Shown piece after piece: positions 1 through 8,072 of a DNA stretch of 64,000 nt. The DNA is from Scandinavium sp051650185 (GTDB lineage: Bacteria > Pseudomonadota > Gammaproteobacteria > Enterobacterales > Enterobacteriaceae), in the NCBI RefSeq assembly GCF_051650185.1, contig NZ_JBOFIN010000094.1, positions 62,001-126,000 on the forward strand, written 5' to 3'. Numbering within the stretch: the first letter of the stretch is position 1; each line of letters opens with the position of its first letter. Both the position numbers and the translations under genes were made by a program. Below the pieces are notes generated by a model. That model made no database searches. It was not told where the DNA came from and saw nothing but the letters and a program-made list of their open reading frames with translations.

Positions 1-780
1 GAGCATAATCTGAAGCATATCGATCTGACGTTACCGCATCTGAGCGAGCTGGCACTGGGCGGCACGGCAGTAGGCACGGGCCTCAACACGCATCCTGAAT
101 ATGCCAAACGCGTTGCCGATGAGCTGGCTGCTATCACCGCGCAACCTTTTGTGACTGCGCCGAATAAGTTCGAAGCATTGGCGACCTGCGATGCACTGGT
201 TCATGCGCATGGTGCATTGAAAGGGCTGGCGGCCTCGCTGATGAAAATCGCCAACGACGTGCGCTGGCTGGCTTCTGGCCCACGCTGCGGGATTGGTGAA
301 ATCGCGATACCGGAAAATGAACCGGGTAGTTCCATCATGCCGGGCAAGGTCAACCCGACGCAGTGCGAAGCGATGACTATGTTGTGCTGTCAGGTGATGG
401 GCAATGATGTGGCCGTCAATATGGGCGGGGCTTCCGGTAACTTCGAGCTCAACGTCTATCGCCCGATGGTTATCCATAATTTCCTGCAATCGGTTCGCCT
501 GCTGGCTGACGGCATGGACAGTTTTAATGAACACTGCGCGGTGGGGATTGAGCCGAATCGTGCGCGCATCGATCAGCTGCTGAATGAATCGCTGATGCTG
601 GTGACAGCGCTGAACACACATATCGGTTACGACAAAGCGGCTGAAATTGCCAAAAAGGCCCACAAAGAGGGCCTGACGTTAAAAGCTTCGGCGCTGAAGC
701 TGGGCTATCTCACCGAAGCTGAATTTGATGAGTGGGTGCGTCCTGAAGCGATGGTTGGCAGTATGAAAGTCAGTCGTTAG
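1..780 (+). CDS. fumC: Fumarate hydratase class II, C-terminal part (5' end outside window)
   Basis: The reading frame is open from base 1 and ends at TAG, giving the last 259 residues of a protein that is about 467 residues in E. coli. FumC is the iron-free, oxidant-stable fumarase of the TCA cycle (fumarate + water to malate, cytosolic homotetramer). The fumarase/aspartase superfamily signature GSSIMPGKVNP, the loop carrying the catalytic serine, is present near residue 110 of the fragment. The 3' end overlaps the end of the convergent tus gene by 11 bp, as in E. coli where fumC and tus are also neighbours. The fragment shows no sign of damage. Confidence 0.98.
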   Translation, partial: EHNLKHIDLTLPHLSELALGGTAVGTGLNTHPEYAKRVADELAAITAQPFVTAPNKFEALATCDALVHAHGALKGLAASLMKIANDVRWLASGPRCGIGEIAIPENEPGSSIMPGKVNPTQCEAMTMLCCQVMGNDVAVNMGGASGNFELNVYRPMVIHNFLQSVRLLADGMDSFNEHCAVGIEPNRARIDQLLNESLMLVTALNTHIGYDKAAEIAKKAHKEGLTLKASALKLGYLTEAEFDEWVRPEAMVGSMKVSR

Positions 781-1702
781 CCAGATAGAGGTGCAGCCGC
801 GGGATCATCAATTTCAGCGACTGCGCCTGTGGCTTGTAGCGATACTGCACGTTATCCGCATCATAATTAAGCAACTCACCAATATCCGGCACGCTGACAC
901 CCTGAGTGCCGGATATCAACGCGATCATCGGGCCAGGGCAGGCGTATTGCACCTGTTTTTGCTGCCCGGCATACCAGACGCGTGAAATAGGCTGCACCTT
1001 CACCGGACGTTTGATTTTCAGCCTGGCCTTTTGCGGCAAGGCGGCAATGTCCTGATATTCCCTTTCCAGCTTGTCCTGCCATTGCTCACGCGTGTATGGC
1101 GGCACAGAACGCGGTGAACGCAGGCTATTTTCAAGCTGTTTCAGCACCTCATCGCGGGTGAAATTTTTAATGATGTGCTTATTGGCCCAGCCGAAGCGGA
1201 TGGTTGCCGGATTTCGCAGTAACGTCAGCGAGCGATAAGCCTTAAGCGTCAACAGGCCGGGCAGGTGATGGTGAACCCACTCAAAGCGAGCGCCCGTTGG
1301 AAGGTCAGACTCCACGGTAACGATATGTTCAAACGTGGCTTTCAGGGTATTAATGGCAGTGATTCTGCTTTCTAACGCCTGTAGCTGTTCTGCCTCTGCC
1401 TGCAAACAAATGACCCCCGGCAAGCGAACCGCAGCTTTGCTGCTGCGATGCTCTGACTGCTGCTGGATAAACAGATGGCGATAGTGATTAAGCGCCATTT
1501 GACGCGCTTTCTCGCCCAGATGCTGGACAACAGTAATGGTGGCGAGCGGGGCGTGCTCGTGCTCTTTACGCACTTCCGGCAGTTCAAAAACGCGGGCAGC
1601 GAGCAGTCGGCACTCCGCCAGTTGCTGTTCCAGCGCCAGCAGCTCCTGTTCCACCTGACGAAAGGTCGACGTTAAGCGCTCAATTAAATCGTATTCGGCC
1701 AT
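770..1702 (-). CDS. tus: Tus, replication terminus site-binding protein
   Basis: Tus is a monomeric DNA-binding protein that traps replication forks in a polar way at Ter sites. The 310-residue product matches E. coli Tus (309 aa) end to end; blocks such as FIQQQSE.RSSKAAVRLPG, TFEHIVTVES, FGWANKHIIKN, KLEREYQDIAALPQ and LLNYDADNVQ are recognisable. I start it at the ATG for MAEYDL, which aligns with E. coli MARYDL, rather than four codons upstream. A Ter site lies about 10 bp upstream, so the gene is probably autorepressed as in E. coli. It converges on fumC with an 11-bp overlap. Confidence 0.97.
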   Translation of the reverse strand: MAEYDLIERLTSTFRQVEQELLALEQQLAECRLLAARVFELPEVRKEHEHAPLATITVVQHLGEKARQMALNHYRHLFIQQQSEHRSSKAAVRLPGVICLQAEAEQLQALESRITAINTLKATFEHIVTVESDLPTGARFEWVHHHLPGLLTLKAYRSLTLLRNPATIRFGWANKHIIKNFTRDEVLKQLENSLRSPRSVPPYTREQWQDKLEREYQDIAALPQKARLKIKRPVKVQPISRVWYAGQQKQVQYACPGPMIALISGTQGVSVPDIGELLNYDADNVQYRYKPQAQSLKLMIPRLHLYLAND

Positions 1703-1711
1703 CACTCCCCG

Positions 1712-1734
1712 CATTAGTTACAACATACTATTTG
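1712..1734 (-). promoter_or_regulatory. Ter replication-arrest site (TerB-like) upstream of tus
   Basis: The minus strand reads TAGTATGTTGTAACTAAT at 1730-1713. This matches the core of E. coli TerB (AGTATGTTGTAACTAAA) except at its last base, and the G:C pair at Ter position 6 that locks Tus is kept. The site lies between tus and rstB, where TerB sits in E. coli. By family knowledge the non-permissive face is the AGTATG end, so forks entering from higher coordinates would be stopped and forks from the fumC side would pass. It should also repress tus transcription. Confidence 0.9.
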
Positions 1735-1776
1735 GCTTTAACTGTATACCAGGGTCAGGCATTGTGCAATGTTCGG

Positions 1777-3078
1777 TCAGGCAGGGGACATGGCACTAAG
1801 TTGATGATTCACTGGCCAACTGAAGCTAAACCGTGCGCCACCGAGAGGGCTGGCGTCGCAGATTACGTCTCCGGACATCGCCTGAGCGACGGAATGGACG
1901 ATAGCCAGCCCCAAACCACATCCGCCCGTAGCGCGATCGCGGCTAGGGTCGAGGCGAACAAACGGCTCGAACACACGCTCACGTTCTTCTGCTGAAATCC
2001 CAGGGCCATCATCGTCAACGGTTAACGTCGCACGACCGGCTTGTTGAGTCAGGCTGACCTGAATGTGCTGCTGGCTATAGCGCATGGCGTTATTGACGAG
2101 GTTATCCAGAACACGTTCCATCAGGCGCATATCCAGAGCGCCATAGTGACCGTGAGTCAGTTGAACCAGGGTGACATCGCGCTGTGGATTAACGGCCTGA
2201 ATATCATCGACGTGATGGGTAATCCATTCAGGGAAATCTGGTGTGGTCAGGATCAGTTCATTTTGAGGGCGGTCGAGGCGCGCATAGGTCAGCAGCTCAT
2301 CAATCAGGCCTTCCAGTTGACCGATATCGCGATTCAGCGCCTGAGATTCCGCTTCTGTCAGATTCTCGCTCATTTCCAGCCGATAGCGCAGGCGAACCAG
2401 CGGAGTACGCAGTTCATGCGCGATGCCGTCGGTAAGCTGTTTCTTACTGGCAATCAGCGTGTTGATGTTATCTGCCATTTGGTTGAACACCACGCCAAGC
2501 CGTTCGAAGCTCGACATGCTGTCAAAATGAATACGTTCGGCAAGATGGCCTTCGCCGAAACGTTGCGCGGCCGTTTCCAGCCTGAGCATGTCCTGCCAGT
2601 GCGGCCTCATCCAGATAAACACCGGGAAGGCCAGCGACACGGCGATAAACGCCAACAGCGCCATATCGAGCAAGCGCATTTCATGCAGATAATAGAGATA
2701 GGGCACCGGGCCAACAGCCAGCACATAATGGCTGCGGGGAATGCGCTGGATGAACGTGTATTGATCGTCGAGGGCGACAATATCGCCTTTGCGTAAATGC
2801 GCCATCGAGCTTTCAGCCAGATTGAATTTGCTTAGCGGCTCAATGCGTAAATCGAAAGAGAGATTGAGGTCGAGCTCTTTAAGGGTTTTGCTCCAGTCTT
2901 TGGGCGGGATTTCACGCAGTTCGCTGCGCATCAGGTACAGCGAACTTTTCATCAGGTCATCCAGGGATTGTCGGCCTGCGCGCTCGGCGGTGAATTTGTA
3001 CACCAGACCGACCAGCATGGTCATCACCAGAAAGCAGACAAACAGCAGCAAATAGAACTGCACAAACAACTTTTTCAT
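1777..3078 (-). CDS. rstB: RstB sensor histidine kinase
   Basis: Inner-membrane sensor kinase of the RstBA two-component system, 433 residues, the same length as in E. coli. Membrane segments lie at about residues 4-28 and 135-157 with a periplasmic domain between them. HAMP and HisKA regions follow, with the phospho-acceptor motif IAHELRTPLVRLRYRLEM near residue 225. The ATPase domain has the N box LDNLVNNAMRYS and the G boxes VDDDGPGI and GLGLAIV. It lies 24 bp downstream of rstA on the same strand, so the two are co-transcribed. In E. coli the system is activated by PhoPQ and affects acid and envelope genes. Confidence 0.97.
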   Translation of the reverse strand: MKKLFVQFYLLLFVCFLVMTMLVGLVYKFTAERAGRQSLDDLMKSSLYLMRSELREIPPKDWSKTLKELDLNLSFDLRIEPLSKFNLAESSMAHLRKGDIVALDDQYTFIQRIPRSHYVLAVGPVPYLYYLHEMRLLDMALLAFIAVSLAFPVFIWMRPHWQDMLRLETAAQRFGEGHLAERIHFDSMSSFERLGVVFNQMADNINTLIASKKQLTDGIAHELRTPLVRLRYRLEMSENLTEAESQALNRDIGQLEGLIDELLTYARLDRPQNELILTTPDFPEWITHHVDDIQAVNPQRDVTLVQLTHGHYGALDMRLMERVLDNLVNNAMRYSQQHIQVSLTQQAGRATLTVDDDGPGISAEERERVFEPFVRLDPSRDRATGGCGLGLAIVHSVAQAMSGDVICDASPLGGARFSFSWPVNHQLSAMSPA

Positions 3079-3102
3079 TTCTGGCCCCGGAAGTGGTGCA
3101 AC

Positions 3103-3822
3103 TCAGTTATCCCATGCGTGTGGGGCAAACAGATAGCCCTTATTGCGCACAGTTTTAATGCGATAAGGTTCCGTCGCACTGTCGAGCAGCTTTTTGCGCA
3201 AGCGGGAAATCGCTACGTCGACGCTGCGATCCATCCCGTCATAGGTCACGCCCCGCAGGTTTTTGAGCAGCGCATCGCGGTCCATAATTTGTCCGGCGTG
3301 GGTGGCCAGTTCCCACAGCAAATCAAAATCAGCGGTGGAAAGCGTGACGTTTTCACCGCTGAGAAGCACCTGGCGGTTGATCGGATCGATAGCCAGCGTA
3401 CCAAAGCGAATGGCTTTGTGGGGTGTCAAACCAGAGGCTGGCTTTTCACTGACTGGCATGGCGACGCGCTGACGTAAATGCAGGCGTAAACGCGCAAGCA
3501 AAACAGCCGGTGGGGTGGTTTTGAGAATATAGTCACTGGCGCCCATTTCCAGCGACAAAATATGGTTCATGTCGCTGTCGAGCGAGGTGAGAAGCACGAT
3601 CGGGCCTTGCCACTGGGCACGCAGATCGCGGCAAATGGTCATCCCGTCTTTTCCGGGGAGCATAATATCCAGCAGAACCAGGTCTGGCTGTTCACGCAGA
3701 ACAACGTCTTCTGCGCGGTCACCGCGTGGTTCAACGATAACATCAATATCATGCTTGCCGAGGTAGGCGGCGATCAGCGACCCGACTTCCGGATCATCTT
3801 CCACAAAAACGATCTTATTCAT
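3103..3822 (-). CDS. rstA: RstA response regulator (OmpR family)
   Basis: Transcription factor of 239 residues: an N-terminal receiver domain with acidic pocket EDD near residues 8-10 and phospho-acceptor Asp in LVLLDIMLPGKDG near residue 52, then a C-terminal winged helix with DRDALLKNLRGV and VDVAISRLRKKL. Length and sequence fit E. coli RstA. It is the first gene of the rstAB operon, and its cognate kinase follows after 24 bp. A possible PhoP box lies upstream. Confidence 0.97.
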   Translation of the reverse strand: MNKIVFVEDDPEVGSLIAAYLGKHDIDVIVEPRGDRAEDVVLREQPDLVLLDIMLPGKDGMTICRDLRAQWQGPIVLLTSLDSDMNHILSLEMGASDYILKTTPPAVLLARLRLHLRQRVAMPVSEKPASGLTPHKAIRFGTLAIDPINRQVLLSGENVTLSTADFDLLWELATHAGQIMDRDALLKNLRGVTYDGMDRSVDVAISRLRKKLLDSATEPYRIKTVRNKGYLFAPHAWDN

Positions 3823-3877
3823 ATCCGCTATGCATATCGAAAAAAAGTAAAATACACCGACAAAATGCGGGGTGCCA

Positions 3878-3894
3878 TTAATCTTTCATAAACA
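3878..3894 (-). promoter_or_regulatory. Candidate PhoP box upstream of rstA
   Basis: On the minus strand TGTTTA is followed after 5 bp by GATTAA (3894-3878). This has the half-site spacing of the PhoP box, two (T/G)GTTTA hexamers with 5 bp between, and the second half is degenerate. It lies 56 bp upstream of rstA. rstA is a PhoP target in E. coli, which makes the site plausible. The weak second half keeps confidence moderate. Confidence 0.45.
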
Positions 3895-3947
3895 ATGTAA
3901 CTTCCGTTATCCTGCACACATTCATGAAATGAATTTCAGGCTGGAAA

Positions 3948-4283
3948 ATGGCATTACTGATTAAAGCCCTGTTGGGCGCGCTGGTGGTGTTGCTGATTGG
4001 CGTGCTGGCGAAAACAAAAAATTACTACATTGCCGGGCTCATCCCGCTGTTTCCCACTTTTGCGTTGATTGCACACTATATCGTCGCCAGCGAGCGCGGC
4101 ACCGAAGCGCTGCGCACGACGATTGTTTTCGGCATGTGGTCAATCATTCCTTATTTTCTTTATCTGCTGTCGCTGTGGTATTTCACTGGTTTTATGCGCC
4201 TGCCATGGGCACTGGCAGGCGCAGTGGCGTGCTGGAGTTTAAGCGCCTGGTTGTTGATCAGCGTCTGGAGTCGTTTTCACTAA
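3948..4283 (+). CDS. ydgC: YdgC, GlpM-family inner-membrane protein
   Basis: Small inner-membrane protein of 111 residues, the same length as E. coli YdgC. It is almost entirely hydrophobic, with about four membrane segments (near residues 4-20, 28-47, 60-82 and 88-108) and the conserved stretch AKTKNYYIAGLIPLFPTFA. The family (GlpM) was linked to alginate production in Pseudomonas; the role in enterobacteria is unknown. It is divergent from rstA and its stop overlaps the end of folM by 4 bp. Confidence 0.95.
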   Translation: MALLIKALLGALVVLLIGVLAKTKNYYIAGLIPLFPTFALIAHYIVASERGTEALRTTIVFGMWSIIPYFLYLLSLWYFTGFMRLPWALAGAVACWSLSAWLLISVWSRFH

Positions 4284-5002
4284 CGCAGAGGACGGCCGCC
4301 ATCCACGCCAAATGAGCGTCCGGTGACATAGCAGCTGCTCAGCAGATACTCGACCAGCTCGATAATCTCTCTCTCGCCGGGCTCGATTTTCATCAACGAC
4401 TTGTTCAGCGCCTGCTGGCGATAGTCTGCGTCATCATGCTCATTGAACAGGATAAGCGCAGGCGCAATGGCGTTAACTTTGACTTCCGGAGCCAGTTTGC
4501 GGGCAAACGAACGGGTCATATTATCGAGAGCGGCCTTGCTGGCGGCATAGGCGATGTGCTTATCACTGCCTTTTTCCACCACGTAATCGGTGAAATGGAT
4601 AATGTCGCCTGCCGCGTGGCCGTGACCGCGCAGAAGGGGCTCCAGAGCGTGGTTCAGCAGATAAGGGGCGTTGACGTGAATTTGCATCATCTGCTGCATC
4701 ACATCGGATAAAGACAGACCCGGCTTTTCAGGCACCCAGGCGCTGGCATTGTGAATCACCGCGCGGAGCCCGTCGGTCCGAGACTTCACCTGTTCAGCAA
4801 AAGCCAGAATCCCTTCGTCGGTCGAAAAATCAGCGGGGAGGCACAGCGCGCCTGCCTTTTCGAGCACGCCGATGGCGTCATAGCGCGTTCGATAGCTCAC
4901 GATGACGGGCTGTTGCTGATTGATAAAATGATGGGCAAGGGCGAGGCCGATACGGCGGCCTCCACCGGTAATCAGGACTGGGCGGGTTTTACGTTCCCCC
5001 AT
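4280..5002 (-). CDS. folM: FolM, dihydromonapterin reductase
   Basis: Short-chain dehydrogenase of 240 residues that reduces dihydromonapterin to tetrahydromonapterin with NADPH and has minor dihydrofolate reductase activity. The nucleotide-binding motif ITGGGRRIG is near residue 11 and the catalytic Y-x3-K is in YAASKAALDN; the C-terminal GRSFGVDGGRPLR aligns with E. coli FolM. I start at the ATG for MGERKT, preceded by AAGGAGAGAACG, rather than 18 codons upstream. The next upstream gene, ydgI, ends 35 bp before it on the same strand. Confidence 0.95.
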   Translation of the reverse strand: MGERKTRPVLITGGGRRIGLALAHHFINQQQPVIVSYRTRYDAIGVLEKAGALCLPADFSTDEGILAFAEQVKSRTDGLRAVIHNASAWVPEKPGLSLSDVMQQMMQIHVNAPYLLNHALEPLLRGHGHAAGDIIHFTDYVVEKGSDKHIAYAASKAALDNMTRSFARKLAPEVKVNAIAPALILFNEHDDADYRQQALNKSLMKIEPGEREIIELVEYLLSSCYVTGRSFGVDGGRPLR

Positions 5003-5037
5003 CGTTCTCTCCTTAGCGTCGCGATGGGGGACCGTTG

Positions 5038-6420
5038 TCACCCCACTAACATCCACGTTGCCGGTACAGCGGCAACCAGTAAAAAGCCAATCAGTGCCAT
5101 TTCACGGCGCTTGAGCGTTGCATTCAGCTCATGAGTACGTCGTGCATAAATAAACACCAGCAGGCCTGGCGCATACAGCACCACGGACAGCAGCAGATGC
5201 ATTGGCCCTGAAGCATACAATAACCATAAGCCATAAATGCAGGCCCCGACACCCACGGCTTTATGCAGCGGACGAGTCGCCATCTTCAGCAGGAACGCGC
5301 CCACCAGGAAGTAAGGCACCAGGATCATCTCTGAAGCGATGGTCAGCAGCGTATTATAGTCTGAACCGGTAAGCCAAATCAGAATCAGGCACACCTGAAC
5401 GCTGATATTTGTGAGCCACAGCGAAGAGGAGGGCGCATTGTTTTTGTTCTGGCGGCCAAACACTCGCGGAAACGCTTTATGCGTCGCCGCAAGGTACGGC
5501 ACTTCTGCTGCCATAATCGTCCAGCTCAGGTAAGCGCCACAGACGGAAACAATCAGTCCGGCAGCAATAATTACCTCGCCCCAGGACCCCATCATGCGCA
5601 CCATCAGGCCCGCCATCGAAGGGTTACGCATTTCGGCAAGCTCAGGACGGGGCACCACGCCGAGCGACAGCAATGTCACCAGCAGATATACGCTAAGGGC
5701 TGAGAGCACCGCCAGCAAGGTTGCGCGTCCAACATCTTTCTTATTACGCGCTCGCGCAGAAACCACCACAGCTCCTTCTACACCAATAAATACCCACAGC
5801 GTAATGAGCATGGTGTTTTTGACCTGTTCCCACACCGGCACGCCGAGTGCGAGGCCGCTGAAATCGAGGCTGAAGGTATCGCTACTGAACGCTTTCGCTG
5901 CCAGCACAATAAACAAGCCGAGAGGAACCAGCTTCGCCAGCGTCGCAACCAGGTTAATGCTGGCGGCGGTTTGCACACCGCGCAGCACTAAAAAGTGGAC
6001 GAACCACAGCAGAAATGAGGCGCCGACCATCGCCTGCCAGGTATTGCCATCCCCGAACAGGCGTAACTCTGGCGTATCGGTAAAGAAGCTCAGCGCCGAG
6101 AAGACGATAACGAGGTAAGAAACGTTGGCAATCACCGCGCACAGCCAGTAACCCCAGGCGGAACAGAATCCTATTAACTCGCCGAACCCTTCACGCGCAT
6201 AGGTAAAGATGCCGCCATCCAGGTCCGGGCGGATGCGTGTCAGCAGCAGCATCGCAAACGCCAGGAATAAAATGCCCACACCCGTAATGGCCCAGCCAAT
6301 GAGCAGTGCAGAAGGGCTGGCCACTTCGGCCATGTTCTGCGGCAAACTGAAAACGCCCGCGCCCAGCATCGAGCTGAGAACCAGGGCCGTCAGGGCACTA
6401 AGGCCGAGTTTCTTTTCCAT
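5038..6420 (-). CDS. ydgI: YdgI, APC-family amino-acid antiporter (ArcD-like)
   Basis: Inner-membrane transporter of 460 residues with about 12 membrane segments, close to E. coli YdgI over its whole length. It belongs to the arginine:ornithine antiporter branch of the APC family, shown by LGAGVFSLPQNMA in the first segment and DGGIFTYAREGFGELIGF further on. The start used is MEKKLGL, two codons inside the longest frame, because AGGA then sits 8 bases upstream. Substrate is inferred from the family. Confidence 0.93.
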   Translation of the reverse strand: MEKKLGLSALTALVLSSMLGAGVFSLPQNMAEVASPSALLIGWAITGVGILFLAFAMLLLTRIRPDLDGGIFTYAREGFGELIGFCSAWGYWLCAVIANVSYLVIVFSALSFFTDTPELRLFGDGNTWQAMVGASFLLWFVHFLVLRGVQTAASINLVATLAKLVPLGLFIVLAAKAFSSDTFSLDFSGLALGVPVWEQVKNTMLITLWVFIGVEGAVVVSARARNKKDVGRATLLAVLSALSVYLLVTLLSLGVVPRPELAEMRNPSMAGLMVRMMGSWGEVIIAAGLIVSVCGAYLSWTIMAAEVPYLAATHKAFPRVFGRQNKNNAPSSSLWLTNISVQVCLILIWLTGSDYNTLLTIASEMILVPYFLVGAFLLKMATRPLHKAVGVGACIYGLWLLYASGPMHLLLSVVLYAPGLLVFIYARRTHELNATLKRREMALIGFLLVAAVPATWMLVG

Positions 6421-6558
6421 TGGCATCCTGTTGGAAGAAGGGTGAAAGCCAGAATATTTATTTGGTTAAAACGCATAAATAGGGGGAAATGCGCTAAGTC
6501 GCGGGATTTTACGGAGTGTGCTGCTGGCATGCAACGCCTGGTGCCAGAAAAAAACAAA

Positions 6559-6580
6559 AAAGGCAGCCGAAGCTGCCTTT
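6559..6580 (-). terminator. Rho-independent terminator after ydgH
   Basis: A 9-bp perfect stem AAAGGCAGC / GCTGCCTTT encloses the tetraloop CGAA. Read on the minus strand it is followed by TTTTTTGTTTTTTT, a strong U tract, 18 bp downstream of the ydgH stop codon. Confidence 0.9.
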
Positions 6581-6597
6581 CACTTATCTAAAGAAAC

Positions 6598-7548
6598 TTA
6601 TTTGTACAGATCTGCGCTGATGGTCATGTTGCCACCACGTTCCTGCCACTGGCGGGTAATGTGGTAGAACTTCGCGCCTTTCTTCGCGGCACGCTTCGCA
6701 ACCTGATAGGAGATTTCCGTCATGTTGCCGAAGTTACCGGTGAACTGAACGCTGTCAAACGGCACCATCTGTGCCGCGGCAACTTTGTTCAGTTCTTCAA
6801 TTTTGGTGCCATCCGGCAACGTGACAGCGTAACGTCCGCCTTTAGAGGACTGGGTTTCGAAGAAGCGACCCACGCCTTCGCTGGAGCCCACGGTGGAAGA
6901 AGACGCTACGCCTGGGATTTCGACGGTGGCGGCAGTTGCACCACCCGCAGCCAGAGCGGCTTTACCCGCCTGAGAGTTTGCAGGAATGGCATCTGCGCTC
7001 TGAACCACACGTTTTTTCGCATCGGCTTTATAAACGTAAGCGGTGATACGCTGGTTACCGCCGCCGTTCGCATCAACCTGGCGCACAATAAAGAAGGATG
7101 CAGCGTCTTTCTGTTTTGCGGCTTTGGCGATGGCAGAGTTAACGTCAGGCTGGCTGCGGTAGAAGCCCTGAACGGTTACGGTGTCAAAAGGTTCAAGCTG
7201 AGCGGCCTGGTCTTTCGGCAGTTCCATCACGCCGTCAATGATGCGGTTTTTCGGCGCATCGGCTTTCGGGGCATCTTCTTTGTAAAAATCGGCGGTCACA
7301 CGCCAGTTACCGCTGCCGGAAAAATCGGACGTATCGACAACATAGAAGGACGCTGCGCCTTCTTTATCAGCTTTACGGGAAACGGCCTGAACGGCATCAC
7401 CAATAGCATTAAAACGACCGGTGATAACCACACGATCGTACGGCTTGAGGGCTGCCGCTTGCTCCGGCGTTAACTCGGTGGCGGCAAAGGCGCTAAATGC
7501 CGTTGCAGACAGAAGAGCGGACGCCAGGAGGGTGTTCTTAAGCTTCAT
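6598..7548 (-). CDS. ydgH: YdgH, exported three-domain YdgH/BhsA/McbA protein
   Basis: Exported protein of 316 residues (E. coli YdgH 314). A Sec signal peptide ends near SAFA-ATE (residues 1-23). Three copies of the YdgH/BhsA/McbA (DUF1471) domain follow, recognisable as VVITGRFN..GDAVQAVSRKADK.GAASFYVVD (about 38-75), VTVQGFYRSQPDVNSAIAKAAK (about 120-160) and VQFTGNFGNMTEISYQVAKRA (about 262-310). Each has the tail pattern RITAxVYK. The molecular role is unknown; single-domain members are envelope stress proteins. It is monocistronic, with its own terminator. Confidence 0.95.
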   Translation of the reverse strand: MKLKNTLLASALLSATAFSAFAATELTPEQAAALKPYDRVVITGRFNAIGDAVQAVSRKADKEGAASFYVVDTSDFSGSGNWRVTADFYKEDAPKADAPKNRIIDGVMELPKDQAAQLEPFDTVTVQGFYRSQPDVNSAIAKAAKQKDAASFFIVRQVDANGGGNQRITAYVYKADAKKRVVQSADAIPANSQAGKAALAAGGATAATVEIPGVASSSTVGSSEGVGRFFETQSSKGGRYAVTLPDGTKIEELNKVAAAQMVPFDSVQFTGNFGNMTEISYQVAKRAAKKGAKFYHITRQWQERGGNMTISADLYK

Positions 7549-8072
7549 AAAAATAATCCTTCGCCTTGCGCAAACCAGGTACTGGTAGTTGTTAGTGACT
7601 AAAACGCCGATGATTATTGCATTTAAATAACGTGACTGTCTGCGGGATTTTGTTCATCTTGTGCGACTGCTTTAACAAGGCGCGATAACTTTTCATGATA
7701 TGTTGCAGAAACAGGCCGTTGACCAGCAAAACCGATAATCAATATGACTTTTATAAGTTAATGTAATGTTAAAATCCTGAAGCACTGCCGAGAATAATCA
7801 CGTTTTGCCGCTTCGCTTAAGCGATTTATCAGGCCTGCGGGTGAAAATCAGGTAAATATTGCTACCTGAGAGCGGCGCAAGTCAGTTTTCCCTAATAAAA
7901 TCAAAATTACTTTTTCTGGCTGTGGATCACGGCGGTTATTTTCAGTAGGTTATAGAAAGTTTGTTACCGTTTTATTTTTCCGGGCGCTTCGCCTCTCAGC
8001 CACTGCATGCGGCCAGGGACGGAACCCGACGTTTTAACAAACCATCATTACTCTCCGATGGAAGGGAAAACT
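7549..8072. other. Divergent ydgH/pntA intergenic region
   Basis: 524 bp without a supportable gene, AT-rich in the middle. It must hold the divergent promoters of ydgH and pntAB. I see no convincing operator, riboswitch or small RNA. The pntA ribosome-binding site GGAAGGG lies just before its ATG. An in-frame extension of pntA to 8007 is possible, but E. coli PntA lacks these residues. Confidence 0.6.
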
